Part shown: positions 47,235 through 55,203 of the stretch, in pieces
Numbering within the stretch: the stretch's first letter is position 1
Layout: each line of letters starts with the position of its first letter
Assembly (NCBI RefSeq): GCF_016722785.1
Contig: NZ_JAEQNE010000007.1
Location: forward strand, 1 to 64,000
Length of the DNA stretch: 64,000 nucleotides
From: Ramlibacter monticola
Lineage (GTDB): Bacteria > Pseudomonadota > Gammaproteobacteria > Burkholderiales > Burkholderiaceae_C
Reading direction: 5' to 3'
Notes under the pieces: model-generated
The model's input: the letters and a program-made list of their open reading frames with translations, nothing else
What the model was told of the DNA's origin: nothing
The model's database searches: none
Position numbers and translations under genes: made by a program

Positions 47235-48515
47235 TCACGGCAGCACACCCTTGCCGAGCCGGCCTTCGATGGCCTCCACGGCGACGCGCACGCCGTCTTC
47301 TTCCGCCATGGCCGCACCCAGGCGCGCGGCGTTGCGCGCCAGCGCCGGGTCGTCCAGCACCGCGCGGATCGCGGCCTGGAGCCTGCGCGCACGCAGGCCC
47401 TGGCGGCGCTGGCTGGGGCCCGCCACGCGCAACCGTTCCAGCTCCTGGCCCCAGAACGCCTGGTCGGCGATGTGCGACACGACCACGCTCGCCCGGCCGG
47501 CGCGCAGTGCGGACTGCGTCGTCCCCGAGCCGCCATGGTGGACGATGGCGGCGCAGCGCGGAAAGAGCAGCCGGTAATCGGCCCATTCGACCGCGCAGGT
47601 GCGCGGATCCTGCGGCACCAGAGGGAGCAGGGCGGCCGGCAACTGGAACACCGCGCGGCAACCCAGCCTCGCGACCGCGCGCGCCCACAGCGCGATCGTC
47701 TCGCGCGCGTCGGCATGGGCCGGCATCATGCTGCCGAAGCCGAAGAACACGGGCGGGTCGCCACCGGCGAGGAAGCGCTCCAGCGGGTCTGGCAGCGGTC
47801 GGACGGGCGCGTCGGCGGGGTTGAGGAAGCCCGCGACGACGTGGTTGGGCCCCCAGTCGGCGGGCCGCCGGCAGATCTGCGGGCTGACGGCGACCAGGTT
47901 CAGGAGCGGGCTAGCCCACGCCCCGGTCATCGTGTCCCGCACCGGCGGCAGGCCGACCGCGTGGCGCTGGCCGTTGTAGCGCGGCAGGAAGATGCGGTTC
48001 AGGATCCAGGCCGCGAGCCGCCAGCCCGGCCCGTGCGACCAGCGGCCCGGGTCGGGCAGCCCCGGTGCGGCGCGTTCGCGGGTCGGAATGCAGTTGTGCA
48101 CGATGGCGAGCGTGGCGGCGGGGACGCCCGCGTGCTCCGCGGCGATGCGCAGCGGATAGGCGAAGAAGTGTCCGACCACCGCGTCGCTCCTCGCCACCAT
48201 GTCGTGGGCGGCGCGCAGCATCGCGGGGGCCGCCGGGTCATAGCCGTGGCGCAGGATCACCTCCACCTGCCGCAGGGGATTGGACAGGGCGAGGACCTCG
48301 CGCCACAGCCGCTCCTGCGACTGCGCGTCGGCGCCGGGCAGGGGCACCTCCACCAGCTCGTAGCCGTCGGCCAGGGCGTGGCGCCGGTAGTCGCGGCGCG
48401 CGTTGTCGGTGACGACGAGGCGCACCTCGTGGCCCCGGCGCACGAGGCCCGCGGCAAGCGCGAGGAAGGGCGTGACGTCGCCCTCGCTGCCCCAGGTCTG
48501 CAGGCCGATGCGCAT
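47235..48515 (-). CDS. UGT-type glycosyltransferase
   Basis: About 426 aa from MRIGLQTWGSEGD at 48515. GT-B fold: N-terminal acceptor domain with GDVTPFLALAAGLVRRGHEV, C-terminal donor domain with FFGFGSMMP and the signature CAAIVHHGGSGTT. It resembles the family that glycosylates sterols, macrolides or rhamnolipid precursors. The acceptor cannot be predicted. It may form a two-gene unit with the GNAT gene. Confidence 0.88.
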   Translation of the reverse strand: MRIGLQTWGSEGDVTPFLALAAGLVRRGHEVRLVVTDNARRDYRRHALADGYELVEVPLPGADAQSQERLWREVLALSNPLRQVEVILRHGYDPAAPAMLRAAHDMVARSDAVVGHFFAYPLRIAAEHAGVPAATLAIVHNCIPTRERAAPGLPDPGRWSHGPGWRLAAWILNRIFLPRYNGQRHAVGLPPVRDTMTGAWASPLLNLVAVSPQICRRPADWGPNHVVAGFLNPADAPVRPLPDPLERFLAGGDPPVFFGFGSMMPAHADARETIALWARAVARLGCRAVFQLPAALLPLVPQDPRTCAVEWADYRLLFPRCAAIVHHGGSGTTQSALRAGRASVVVSHIADQAFWGQELERLRVAGPSQRRQGLRARRLQAAIRAVLDDPALARNAARLGAAMAEEDGVRVAVEAIEGRLGKGVLP

Positions 48516-48581
48516 GCGGCGTTTGTACCCGATGGCGGGCTTCGCCAGGGCTCCCGGCACCGCTTTCTACAATGGGGCCCG

Positions 48582-49064
48582 ATGGACCTTGCGTTCGCCC
48601 CTGCCGTCGCCACCGTGCCCGCGCCGGCTCGCCGGGCCGGCTGGATCGCGATGGCGGTGTTGCTGGCGACGCTGGCCGGCTGCTCCACCACGCCGGAGCG
48701 CGGTCGCCAGCCCGCGGGCGCGAGCACGCCCTCCGGCGCGAGCACGCCCTCCGGCGCGAGCACGCCCTCCGGCGCCGAGATCGCCCGCGGCAGGGCCTCC
48801 TGGTACGGGCCCGGCTTCCACGGCAAGCGCACGGCGAGCGGCGAGCGCTTCGACATGAATGCCCTGACGGCGGCCCACCGGACGCTTCCGTTCGGCACCC
48901 GCGTGCTGGTGCGCAATCCCCAGAACGGCCGCGAGGTGGTGGTGCGCATCAACGACCGCGGCCCCCAGGTCCGCGACCGCCTCATCGACCTGAGCAGGGC
49001 GGCTGCCGCCGCACTGGACCTCCTGCAGGCCGGCGAAGCGACCGTCGTCCTGCTGGAGCTCTGA
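48582..49064 (+). CDS. RlpA-family septal-ring lytic transglycosylase, lipoprotein
   Basis: A 160-aa lipoprotein. A 22-residue N-tail, then a hydrophobic segment and lipobox LLATLAGC. A repeat linker (GASTPS three times) leads to a double-psi beta-barrel: ARGRASWYGPGFHGKRTASG, MNALTAAHRTLPFGT and VVRINDRGP. The SPOR domain of longer RlpA proteins is absent. A TACAAT -10-like box ends nine bases before the ATG, so the message could be leaderless or the true start could be ATG 49 codons' worth less upstream, for example at 48649. Confidence 0.85.
   Translation: MDLAFAPAVATVPAPARRAGWIAMAVLLATLAGCSTTPERGRQPAGASTPSGASTPSGASTPSGAEIARGRASWYGPGFHGKRTASGERFDMNALTAAHRTLPFGTRVLVRNPQNGREVVVRINDRGPQVRDRLIDLSRAAAAALDLLQAGEATVVLLEL
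48721..48774. repeat. 18-base tandem repeat in the rlpA-like gene
   Basis: Three perfect copies of GCGAGCACGCCCTCCGGC encode the ASTPSG linker after the lipobox. Perfect identity suggests recent slippage. Confidence 0.92.
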
Positions 49065-49368
49065 CGAAGCGGCCCCCGCTTGACGGGCATCAAGGGGGCG
49101 CGTCGCCCACCAGCGGCGGGGGGAGCGCCTTGGCCTGAAAATACGGACCATGGCCACGCGCGAGAGACACGCGTCGTGGCGTCACCGGTCCCCGGCAGGC
49201 AGTTCCAGCCGCGACCCGTGCCGGGTGTGCATGGCATGCACGCCCCCCAGATCCCATCCGAACAGCCGCGAGAGCCGGGACCGCCCTGCACCCCGTCGAG
49301 AGACCCGGGGGTGGGCATTCCCGTCGCAGCCGAACGCTTTATCCATCCGCATCACCAGGAAAACCACC
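49065..49368. other. Gene-free stretch with weak palindromic repeat
   Basis: About 300 bases with no convincing gene. The left part (49070-49115) carries GC-rich units CGGCCCCCGCTTGACGGGC and CAAGGGGGCGCGTCGCCCAC related to the intergenic repeats elsewhere. The right part ends with the ACCAGGAAAACCACC leader of the next gene. Confidence 0.45.
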
Positions 49369-49578
49369 ATGCGCATCGCATTCATCGCCCTGACCCTCGT
49401 CGCCGCAGCGCCGCTGGCCCATGCCGCCGGCAACGGCGAGCATCCCGCCATCGTCGCCCGCCGGGTCATCGCCGCCCAGGGCTACGACTACGCGTCGAAG
49501 TTCTATCCGCACCCTGCCGGGATGAAGTTGGTGGCCGACGCGTCCCGCACGAAGACCGAGCACGCCAGCCGGAACTGA
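49369..49578 (+). CDS. Small periplasmic hypothetical protein
   Basis: A 69-aa exported protein. Signal peptide 1-20 (ALTLVAAAPLAHAAG), mature part about 49 residues (HPAIVARRVIAAQGYDYASK, FYPHPAGMKLV). CCAGGAAAA lies before the ATG. Small proteins of this shape, with a VARR...GYDYASKFYPHP pattern, appear in related Burkholderiales, but I know no function. Confidence 0.6.
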   Translation: MRIAFIALTLVAAAPLAHAAGNGEHPAIVARRVIAAQGYDYASKFYPHPAGMKLVADASRTKTEHASRN

Positions 49579-49602
49579 CCGGGGGGCGGCGGCCGGCGCG
49601 GT

Positions 49603-49881
49603 TCAACCGACCGTGTCGCGCTTCTTGCGCAGCTCTTCGATCTCGCGCTGGATCCCGATCCGCTTGCTCCGCAGTTCCTCGATGCGGCGCAGGATCTGCG
49701 CGAACTCCTGATGGCTGGCACGGGAGGCGACGAGCCGCGCGGCCTGCTGCAGAGCCTCGGCCTCTTCTCGAAGGGCCTGGTCCAACCGGGGCCTGAGGGT
49801 GTGCGGCACGAAGCGACGGGGTTCGTTGGGAAGATCCCAGTCTAGGGGCGCGCAAGCCGCAGCGGGCCCCATCTCCCCCAT
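49603..49881 (-). CDS. Small coiled-coil hypothetical protein
   Basis: A 92-aa protein whose residues about 30-90 are one long charged helix (RLDQALREEAEALQQAARLV, ILRRIEELRSKRIGIQREIE), predicted to be a coiled coil. The start is uncertain (ATG 49881 or ATG 49872; neither has a good ribosome binding site). It lies 18 bases downstream of the cytochrome b fusion gene on the same strand and could be the end of that operon. Confidence 0.45.
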   Translation of the reverse strand: MGEMGPAAACAPLDWDLPNEPRRFVPHTLRPRLDQALREEAEALQQAARLVASRASHQEFAQILRRIEELRSKRIGIQREIEELRKKRDTVG

Positions 49882-49899
49882 TTGAGCGAGGACTCGGCG

Positions 49900-51819
49900 C
49901 TACGCGGGATCCGGCGCCTGGATCGGCCGAGCCTGCGCTGCCGGCCGGAACGCATCGGAGAAGCAGGCTTGCTCGTCCAAGCCGTGCGCCAACAGCGCCG
50001 GCACCGCGGTGTCGACCATCCGCACCGAGCCGCAGACGTAGACCTCGATGCCCGCGAGATCCTGGGCGTCGGCCAGCATCGCTTCGTGCACGAGTCCCGT
50101 GCGGCCCGTCCAGCGGTCCTCCGGCCGCGGCTCGGACACCACCGGGACCACGCGGAACTGCGGATGATCGCGCTGCCACTGCTGCGCGAGCGGCAGCAGG
50201 TACAGGTCCGCCGGCCGCCGCACGCCCCAGTACAGCCGCATGGGCCGCGAGATGCCGCGCCGGAACGCGTCCTCCACGATGCTCTTGACCGGTGCGAAGC
50301 CGGTGGCTCCGGCGACGAAGAAGATGGGCCGCTCGCTGGCCGCGAGGCGGAAGCTGCCGAGCGGGCCTTCGAGGCGAAGCGTGTCGCCCGCGCGCAGGCC
50401 GTCGAACACGCGGCCCGTGAAGCGCCCGCCGGGAATGCGGCGCACGTGCAGTTCGATCTGCGCGTCGTCATGCGGCGGGTTGGCGAAGGAGAAGGCGCGG
50501 CGCTGGCCGTCTTCGAGGATCACGTTCAGGTACTGGCCGGCCGCGAAGCGCACGCGTTCGCCGCCCGGCAACCCGATCCACAGGCGCATCACATCCTCGG
50601 CCAGCCGCTCCATCCGGACCACCTTGCCGGCGAACTCGCGCACTCCCGCGGCGGCCCACGCATCGACGGCGACGGCCACGTCCTGCAGCGGCACCGCGCA
50701 GCACAGGAGCGCCTTGCCCTGCATCTTCAGCGCGTCGGGCAGCGCATGGGCCTGGTACGGAAGATGCGCGACGGTGCCCTGCTCCACGCTGCACAGGCAG
50801 GCACCGCAGGCGCCGTTGCGGCACTCGAAGGGCAGCGGCAGGCCGTGCCGCAGCCCGGCGTCGAGCAGCGTCTCGTCGGGCCGCACCGGCACCAGCACGT
50901 CTTCGCCGGCAGGGCCCGCCAGGGTCATGCGGTGCCCGGTCGCGCCGGCGCCGCGGCGGCGGGGCCAGAAAGGCAGCGTCGCCAGCAGCACCGTGCCGGC
51001 GCCGACCAGGGCCCAGGCCGGCCCCGGCGCGCCGCCGGCGATCCACGGGAACAGCGCGAGGTAGAACCAGTCGGGCGCGATGCGCGCGACGGCCTGGCCC
51101 AGTTCGGCGGCGCCGCCCTGGCTCAGCGCCGGCCAGGCGAGCGACAGCAGCAGCAGGGCCGCGGCCAGGCCGAGCGCGATCGGCCGCGGCGGCAGCGTGC
51201 GCGCCTTGGGCACCCGCTGCACGTGCACCCACATCAGCAGCAGCACCGCCAGCGGCAGCCCCACGTGCAGGAAGGAAAGCAGCGAGAAGAAGCGGTCGCT
51301 GATGCTGCTGGCGTAGATGAAGTTGCGCATCAGGCTGCCGCCGAAGGCCGGCAGCCAGTCCAGCCACTCGAAGCTGGTGACGGCCACGAACTGCGCCAGC
51401 CGGTCCCACGGCAGCATGTAGCCGTTGATGCCGGACACGTACACCAGCCACACCAGCGCCACGCCGGTGAGCCAGGAGAACCAGCGCCAGCCGCGGAAGC
51501 GGTCGAAGGCGAAGTGCCGCAGCAGGTGCAGCAGCATGGTCGCCACCATCGCGTCGGACGCGTAGCGGTGCACGCTGCGCATCACACCCCCGGCGAACCA
51601 CTGCCCGTGCGTGAGCGCCTCGACCGAGGCATGCGCCGCCGCCACGCCGGTCTCGAAGAAGGCGTAGAGATACAGCCCGCTGGCCCCCACCAGCCAGAAC
51701 AGGAAGAAGGTGATGGCCCCGAGGTGGTACAGCGGATTCAGGCGCTCGCCGAAGGCCGCGTTGAACACGGCTTCCGCGCGCAGCAGCAGCCCTTGCAGCA
51801 GCGCCTGCAGCCTCGCCAT
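49900..51819 (-). CDS. Cytochrome b fused to 2Fe-2S ferredoxin and flavin/NAD(P)H reductase
   Basis: A 639-aa membrane protein with three parts. Residues about 20-215 are a cytochrome b/b6-type four-helix unit with two haem-ligand pairs, His84/His98 and His185/His199. Two more hydrophobic helices follow to about 290. Residues about 298-375 are a plant-type ferredoxin with Cys323, Cys328, Cys331 and Cys363 or 364. Residues about 385-620 are a ferredoxin-NADP reductase module with flavin motif RAFSFANPP and nucleotide motif FVAGATGFAP. One chain could thus carry electrons from NAD(P)H via FAD and 2Fe-2S to two b haems. Last core gene of the operon; TGATG overlap with the heme-copper-like subunit upstream suggests they form a complex. 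Confidence 0.88.
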   Translation of the reverse strand: MARLQALLQGLLLRAEAVFNAAFGERLNPLYHLGAITFFLFWLVGASGLYLYAFFETGVAAAHASVEALTHGQWFAGGVMRSVHRYASDAMVATMLLHLLRHFAFDRFRGWRWFSWLTGVALVWLVYVSGINGYMLPWDRLAQFVAVTSFEWLDWLPAFGGSLMRNFIYASSISDRFFSLLSFLHVGLPLAVLLLMWVHVQRVPKARTLPPRPIALGLAAALLLLSLAWPALSQGGAAELGQAVARIAPDWFYLALFPWIAGGAPGPAWALVGAGTVLLATLPFWPRRRGAGATGHRMTLAGPAGEDVLVPVRPDETLLDAGLRHGLPLPFECRNGACGACLCSVEQGTVAHLPYQAHALPDALKMQGKALLCCAVPLQDVAVAVDAWAAAGVREFAGKVVRMERLAEDVMRLWIGLPGGERVRFAAGQYLNVILEDGQRRAFSFANPPHDDAQIELHVRRIPGGRFTGRVFDGLRAGDTLRLEGPLGSFRLAASERPIFFVAGATGFAPVKSIVEDAFRRGISRPMRLYWGVRRPADLYLLPLAQQWQRDHPQFRVVPVVSEPRPEDRWTGRTGLVHEAMLADAQDLAGIEVYVCGSVRMVDTAVPALLAHGLDEQACFSDAFRPAAQARPIQAPDPA

Positions 51820-53258
51820 CACGCCGCCGCCACGGACACGCGCCCCGGCGCCCCGGCGCGCATCGCGCGCAGCACCACGACCGCGAAAAGAAGGCCACCG
51901 ACGATCGCGATCGCACCGCCCAGGCCCATGAGGCCCATGCCCGCCACTTCGCCGGTGCTGCGCAGCACCTGCTCCGTGCCTGCCACCTTGCGCTGCACGC
52001 CGTAGCCGCCCGACCAGACCAGGCCGACTATGTGCATCAACTGGCCGGCGCCGTAGATCCAGGGCTGCGCCGTCGCCAGCCTCCCCCGCGGCGCGGCATA
52101 CCCGAGCGCCGGCAGCAGGTGGTAGACCAGTCCCATCAGGGCCAGCGTCACGCCGACGATGCAGCCGTGGTAGTGCGCCGGGATGCGCACGTTGCTGCCG
52201 GCGATGAAGACGCCGATCAGCCCGCCGGCGCCGAACAGCAGGAGGGAGGCGAGCAGGGCGGCGCGCCAGGGCCGCGCCTCGGCCCTGGGCGCGGGCGCCG
52301 TGCGCAGCCCCGCCAGCACGGCCAGCCCGATCGGCAGGATGGCGGGACCGCCACCGAGGCGCATGGCCCACGTGAGCAGCGCCCGGTGTTCCACGGAGGC
52401 CGGGTCGTGGGCGAGGTAGGCCACCGGCGTCACGAACACGCTGGCGAGCGCCAGCGCGAACATCAGCACGGTCACGCGCGGGCTCAGCGGCAGTCGCGCG
52501 CCGCAGGCACCGGCCAGCCACAGCCAGGCGACCAGCATCAGCAGGGTCCAGGTGAATTGCAGCGCATGGCCGCCGCCCCAGAACAGGATCTCGTAATAGG
52601 CCTTGCCGGCCAGTTGCGCGGGCAGCACCGCCCACGACCAGCCGAAGGCGAGCAGCGCCACGGCGCCCGCGATGGCGGCCGCGTTGAGGCCGAAGCGCAG
52701 CGCGCCGGGGCCGTCGAAGTCCAGCCCGAGCCGCGGCGATTGCGCCAGCGTGCGCCACACGAGCAGCCCCGCGCCGAGGCCGAAAAGCAGGAGGCCGCCG
52801 AGGAACAGGCGCGAGTCCAGCACCGGGATGTAGTTCGCCATCACCGGCTCGCCGGGGGCGAGGAAGGGCGCCAGCGCCATGGCGGCGGTGCCCGTCGCCG
52901 CCAGCCCGAGCGCGACGCGGCCGGTGGCCGACGCGCGCGGCGCGGTGTTCAGGCTCCACAGCATGCCGGCGAGGGCCACGAACCAGACCAGCACGGAGAG
53001 GTCCACGTGCACCACCAGCGCGACCCGGAAGAAGTCCGCCGTGGGCAGCAGGCCGTTCAGGCCGGGCGTGCGCGAGGCCACCAGCAGCACCGAGAACAGG
53101 CCCGAGCCGGCCAGCGCCGCGAGCCCCAGCCCCAGCCAGCCGCGCGCGAGCGCGAGCCGGGCGTCGCGCACGACGGGCAGGTCGTAGGCGGCGGCAGTCT
53201 GCACCGGCCGCGGGCGCGGGGCGGCGCCAGCCGGCAAGGAAACGGGCAGCGTGTTCAT
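51819..53258 (-). CDS. Divergent heme-copper oxidase/NO-reductase-like subunit I
   Basis: A 479-aa protein with about twelve membrane helices. Haem ligands can be placed: His84 in VVHVDLSVLVWF (low-spin haem; the shape resembles NorB and CcoN) and the HxH pair His362/His364 in PAHYHGCIVGV. His231 in WGGGHALQFTW is in the CuB helix, but Gln234/Phe235 follow where oxidases have Val-Tyr and NorB has Val-Glu. The His-His doublet of helix VII is absent; only His284 (AHDP) and His291 are near. It may lack a normal CuB. ATGA overlap upstream and TGATG overlap downstream place it in the operon. Annotation pipelines would probably call it cbb3-type subunit I. Confidence 0.8.
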   Translation of the reverse strand: MNTLPVSLPAGAAPRPRPVQTAAAYDLPVVRDARLALARGWLGLGLAALAGSGLFSVLLVASRTPGLNGLLPTADFFRVALVVHVDLSVLVWFVALAGMLWSLNTAPRASATGRVALGLAATGTAAMALAPFLAPGEPVMANYIPVLDSRLFLGGLLLFGLGAGLLVWRTLAQSPRLGLDFDGPGALRFGLNAAAIAGAVALLAFGWSWAVLPAQLAGKAYYEILFWGGGHALQFTWTLLMLVAWLWLAGACGARLPLSPRVTVLMFALALASVFVTPVAYLAHDPASVEHRALLTWAMRLGGGPAILPIGLAVLAGLRTAPAPRAEARPWRAALLASLLLFGAGGLIGVFIAGSNVRIPAHYHGCIVGVTLALMGLVYHLLPALGYAAPRGRLATAQPWIYGAGQLMHIVGLVWSGGYGVQRKVAGTEQVLRSTGEVAGMGLMGLGGAIAIVGGLLFAVVVLRAMRAGAPGRVSVAAA

Positions 53259-53755
53259 GAGAAGGTGATGCCTCCTTTTTCCGGGTCGAAATCGATCACC
53301 AGCACCTGCGCGGGGGCCAGCCGCAGGGTCGTCTCGCGCGTGTAGCCGAAGGTGCCGCCGGCGGCGTCCTTCAGCCGCACGCGGATGCGGTGCTCGCCGG
53401 CGGCGACGTTCAGGCGGTGGTAGACCGAGGATGGGCCGTCGCGCGACAGGCCCGAGGGCTGCGCGACGTGGCGCAAGACGCTCGCGCCGTCGAGGTCCAC
53501 CTCGATCTCGACCGGCGCGCGCTCGCGTTCGCACTTCAGCGGCGTGCGCATGTTGGGCGCCAGCTTCGCCAGCTCCTCGGGCGTGGCGGGGCGGCAGGGC
53601 GCGATGCGCTGCCCGTGGTGGATGAAGCTCACCTTCAGCACGGCCTGCTGCGGCGGCAGCGCCTGCCAGGCGGGCCAGCGCGAGAACACGCCGACGAAGA
53701 GCGCGAACAGGCCGTACAACAGCGCCTGCGCGAGCCAGGTCTTCCACTTCTTCAT
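53255..53755 (-). CDS. Membrane-anchored periplasmic protein of unknown function
   Basis: A 166-aa protein with one N-terminal helix (LAQALLYGLFALFVGVFS) and a periplasmic beta-rich domain (about 40-160). Two Cys (IAPCRP and LKCERE) could form a disulfide or bind copper. It shares four-base overlaps with both neighbours, so it is stoichiometrically coupled to the cytochrome b fusion and the heme-copper-like subunit. It occupies the place of an accessory or assembly factor, comparable with FixH-type proteins, but I do not recognise the family. Confidence 0.7.
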   Translation of the reverse strand: MKKWKTWLAQALLYGLFALFVGVFSRWPAWQALPPQQAVLKVSFIHHGQRIAPCRPATPEELAKLAPNMRTPLKCERERAPVEIEVDLDGASVLRHVAQPSGLSRDGPSSVYHRLNVAAGEHRIRVRLKDAAGGTFGYTRETTLRLAPAQVLVIDFDPEKGGITFS

Positions 53756-55203
53756 GCAGTCGTCTCCAGGGCCGCGCGCACGCGCGCCTCTTCGCCGGCG
53801 TCGGCCCACACGGTGCGCCAGCCGGTCGCGCGAGCGGTGGGCCGCAGCTGCGGCTCGCGCCGGCCCTGCAGCCGCGCCTCGGTCCAGCGCGGGCCCAGCC
53901 GGTATTCGCAGCCGCCCTCGCGGCAGCCGCTCACCAGCACGCGCGTGGCGCCCTGGCGCAGCGCATATTCGACGAAGGACGGCGGCAGCATGCCGGTGCA
54001 GGGCAGGGAGAGCACCAGCCGGCGCGGGCCGGCGAGTTCCTCGACGCGCGCGCCGTGGTCGCAGCCGACCACGATGTCCCGCGCACCCGCTTCCAGGCCC
54101 CGCTGCAGGCGTTCGCGCAGCGCGGCCAGGGGGCGGTGCGGCAGGTCGATGCCGGTGATCGCCCCGGCGCGCAGCGGCGTCGAGGAAGGACAGGCACCCG
54201 TGCAGATGCCGCAGCTCGCGCACGCGGCCGCGCGCACCTGCGCGAGCTGCAGCCGGCGGCGGGTGGGATGCGGCACCAGGGTGATCGCGGCATAGGGGCA
54301 GTCGGCCACGCAGCGCCCGCAGCCGTTGCAGTGCTCGGGCGCGACCTGCGCCGGCGGCGCGCGCTCGGCCGGCCGCGCGAAGGGCAGCCACAGCAAGGCG
54401 GCGAGGGCGAGGGCCAGCAGGACCCAGGCGAACGCGTCGGAGGTGGCGGCCGCGAGCGGATGCACGAACAGCAGCAGCCAGTCGAAGTCCAGGCGCGCGG
54501 GCGCGTTCGCAAGATCCGCGGCGCCCTGGTCGGACACGGGCAGCGCGAAGGCGAGCAGCAGCAGCGCGAGCATCGTCCCGGTGGCGAGCGCGCGCTGCGG
54601 GAACACGCGCGCGCTGCCGATGCGCTGCACGTGCGCCCAGCAGCCGAACACCAGCAGCAGCGGCAGGCCCAGGTGCACGAACACGAACAGCGAGAACAGC
54701 CGGTCGCTCACGCCGCCGTGGAGGAAGTTGCGCGCCAGGGGCGAGCCCAGGAAGCCCAACGCGTCCAGCCATTCGGCGGTGGCGGTGGCCGAGAACTGGC
54801 CGAGCCGGTCCCAATGGAGCCAGAAGCCGCCGATCGCGCAGGCGTACGCCAGCGGCAGCAGCAGCACGCCGGTGATCCATGCATGGCGCCGGACCCCCCC
54901 GTAGCGGCCCCAGGCCCATTCGCGCGCGAGATGCAGCACGGCCAGCAGCACGAAGGCGTCGGCCGCGTAGCGGTGCATCCCGCGCAGGGCGCTGCCGGCG
55001 CTGAAGGGCTCGCGCGAGAGCGCGCTGATGGACCGGAAGGCGCCTTCGGCCGACGTTTCCAGCAGCGCATACAGCACGATGCCGGAGACCGCGAGCAGCC
55101 AGAGCAACAGGAAGGCCAGCGCGCCCAGCTGCTTGAGCGGGTTGCCGGCGGCGCCGAACGCGCCGTCGAAGGCGTGCTCAAGCGCGCGCAGGCAGTGACG
55201 CAC
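53752..55203 (-). CDS. Cytochrome b fused to two 4Fe-4S clusters and an MvhD-like domain
   Basis: A 483-aa membrane protein starting at GTG 55203. Residues about 15-205 are a cytochrome b unit with haem pairs His77/His91 and His177/His191. Two further hydrophobic regions run to about 285. Residues about 290-345 hold two ferredoxin sites, CNGCGRCVADCP and CASCGICTGACP. Residues about 375-480 look like the MvhD/FlpD iron-sulfur subunit of heterodisulfide reductase-hydrogenase complexes (VGCDHG, SLPCTGML, SGCREGGCEYRLG). The combination suggests a membrane electron hub. It overlaps the SCO gene by 26 bases and the next gene by four. Confidence 0.88.
   Translation of the reverse strand: MRHCLRALEHAFDGAFGAAGNPLKQLGALAFLLLWLLAVSGIVLYALLETSAEGAFRSISALSREPFSAGSALRGMHRYAADAFVLLAVLHLAREWAWGRYGGVRRHAWITGVLLLPLAYACAIGGFWLHWDRLGQFSATATAEWLDALGFLGSPLARNFLHGGVSDRLFSLFVFVHLGLPLLLVFGCWAHVQRIGSARVFPQRALATGTMLALLLLAFALPVSDQGAADLANAPARLDFDWLLLFVHPLAAATSDAFAWVLLALALAALLWLPFARPAERAPPAQVAPEHCNGCGRCVADCPYAAITLVPHPTRRRLQLAQVRAAACASCGICTGACPSSTPLRAGAITGIDLPHRPLAALRERLQRGLEAGARDIVVGCDHGARVEELAGPRRLVLSLPCTGMLPPSFVEYALRQGATRVLVSGCREGGCEYRLGPRWTEARLQGRREPQLRPTARATGWRTVWADAGEEARVRAALETTA

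Noticed and set aside
48257..49318. 353-codon minus-strand frame across the rlpA-like gene
   Set aside because: Composition and lack of domains mark it as a shadow of the RlpA and glycosyltransferase coding regions.
49882..52005. Very long plus-strand open frame opposite the cytochrome b fusion
   Set aside because: Arg/His/Gln-rich composition typical of an antisense shadow in high-GC DNA; the minus-strand frame has clear domains.
51819..53258. Calling the second subunit I a cbb3 oxidase CcoN
   Set aside because: No ccoO or ccoP homologue, and the CuB His doublet and catalytic Tyr position do not fit CcoN.
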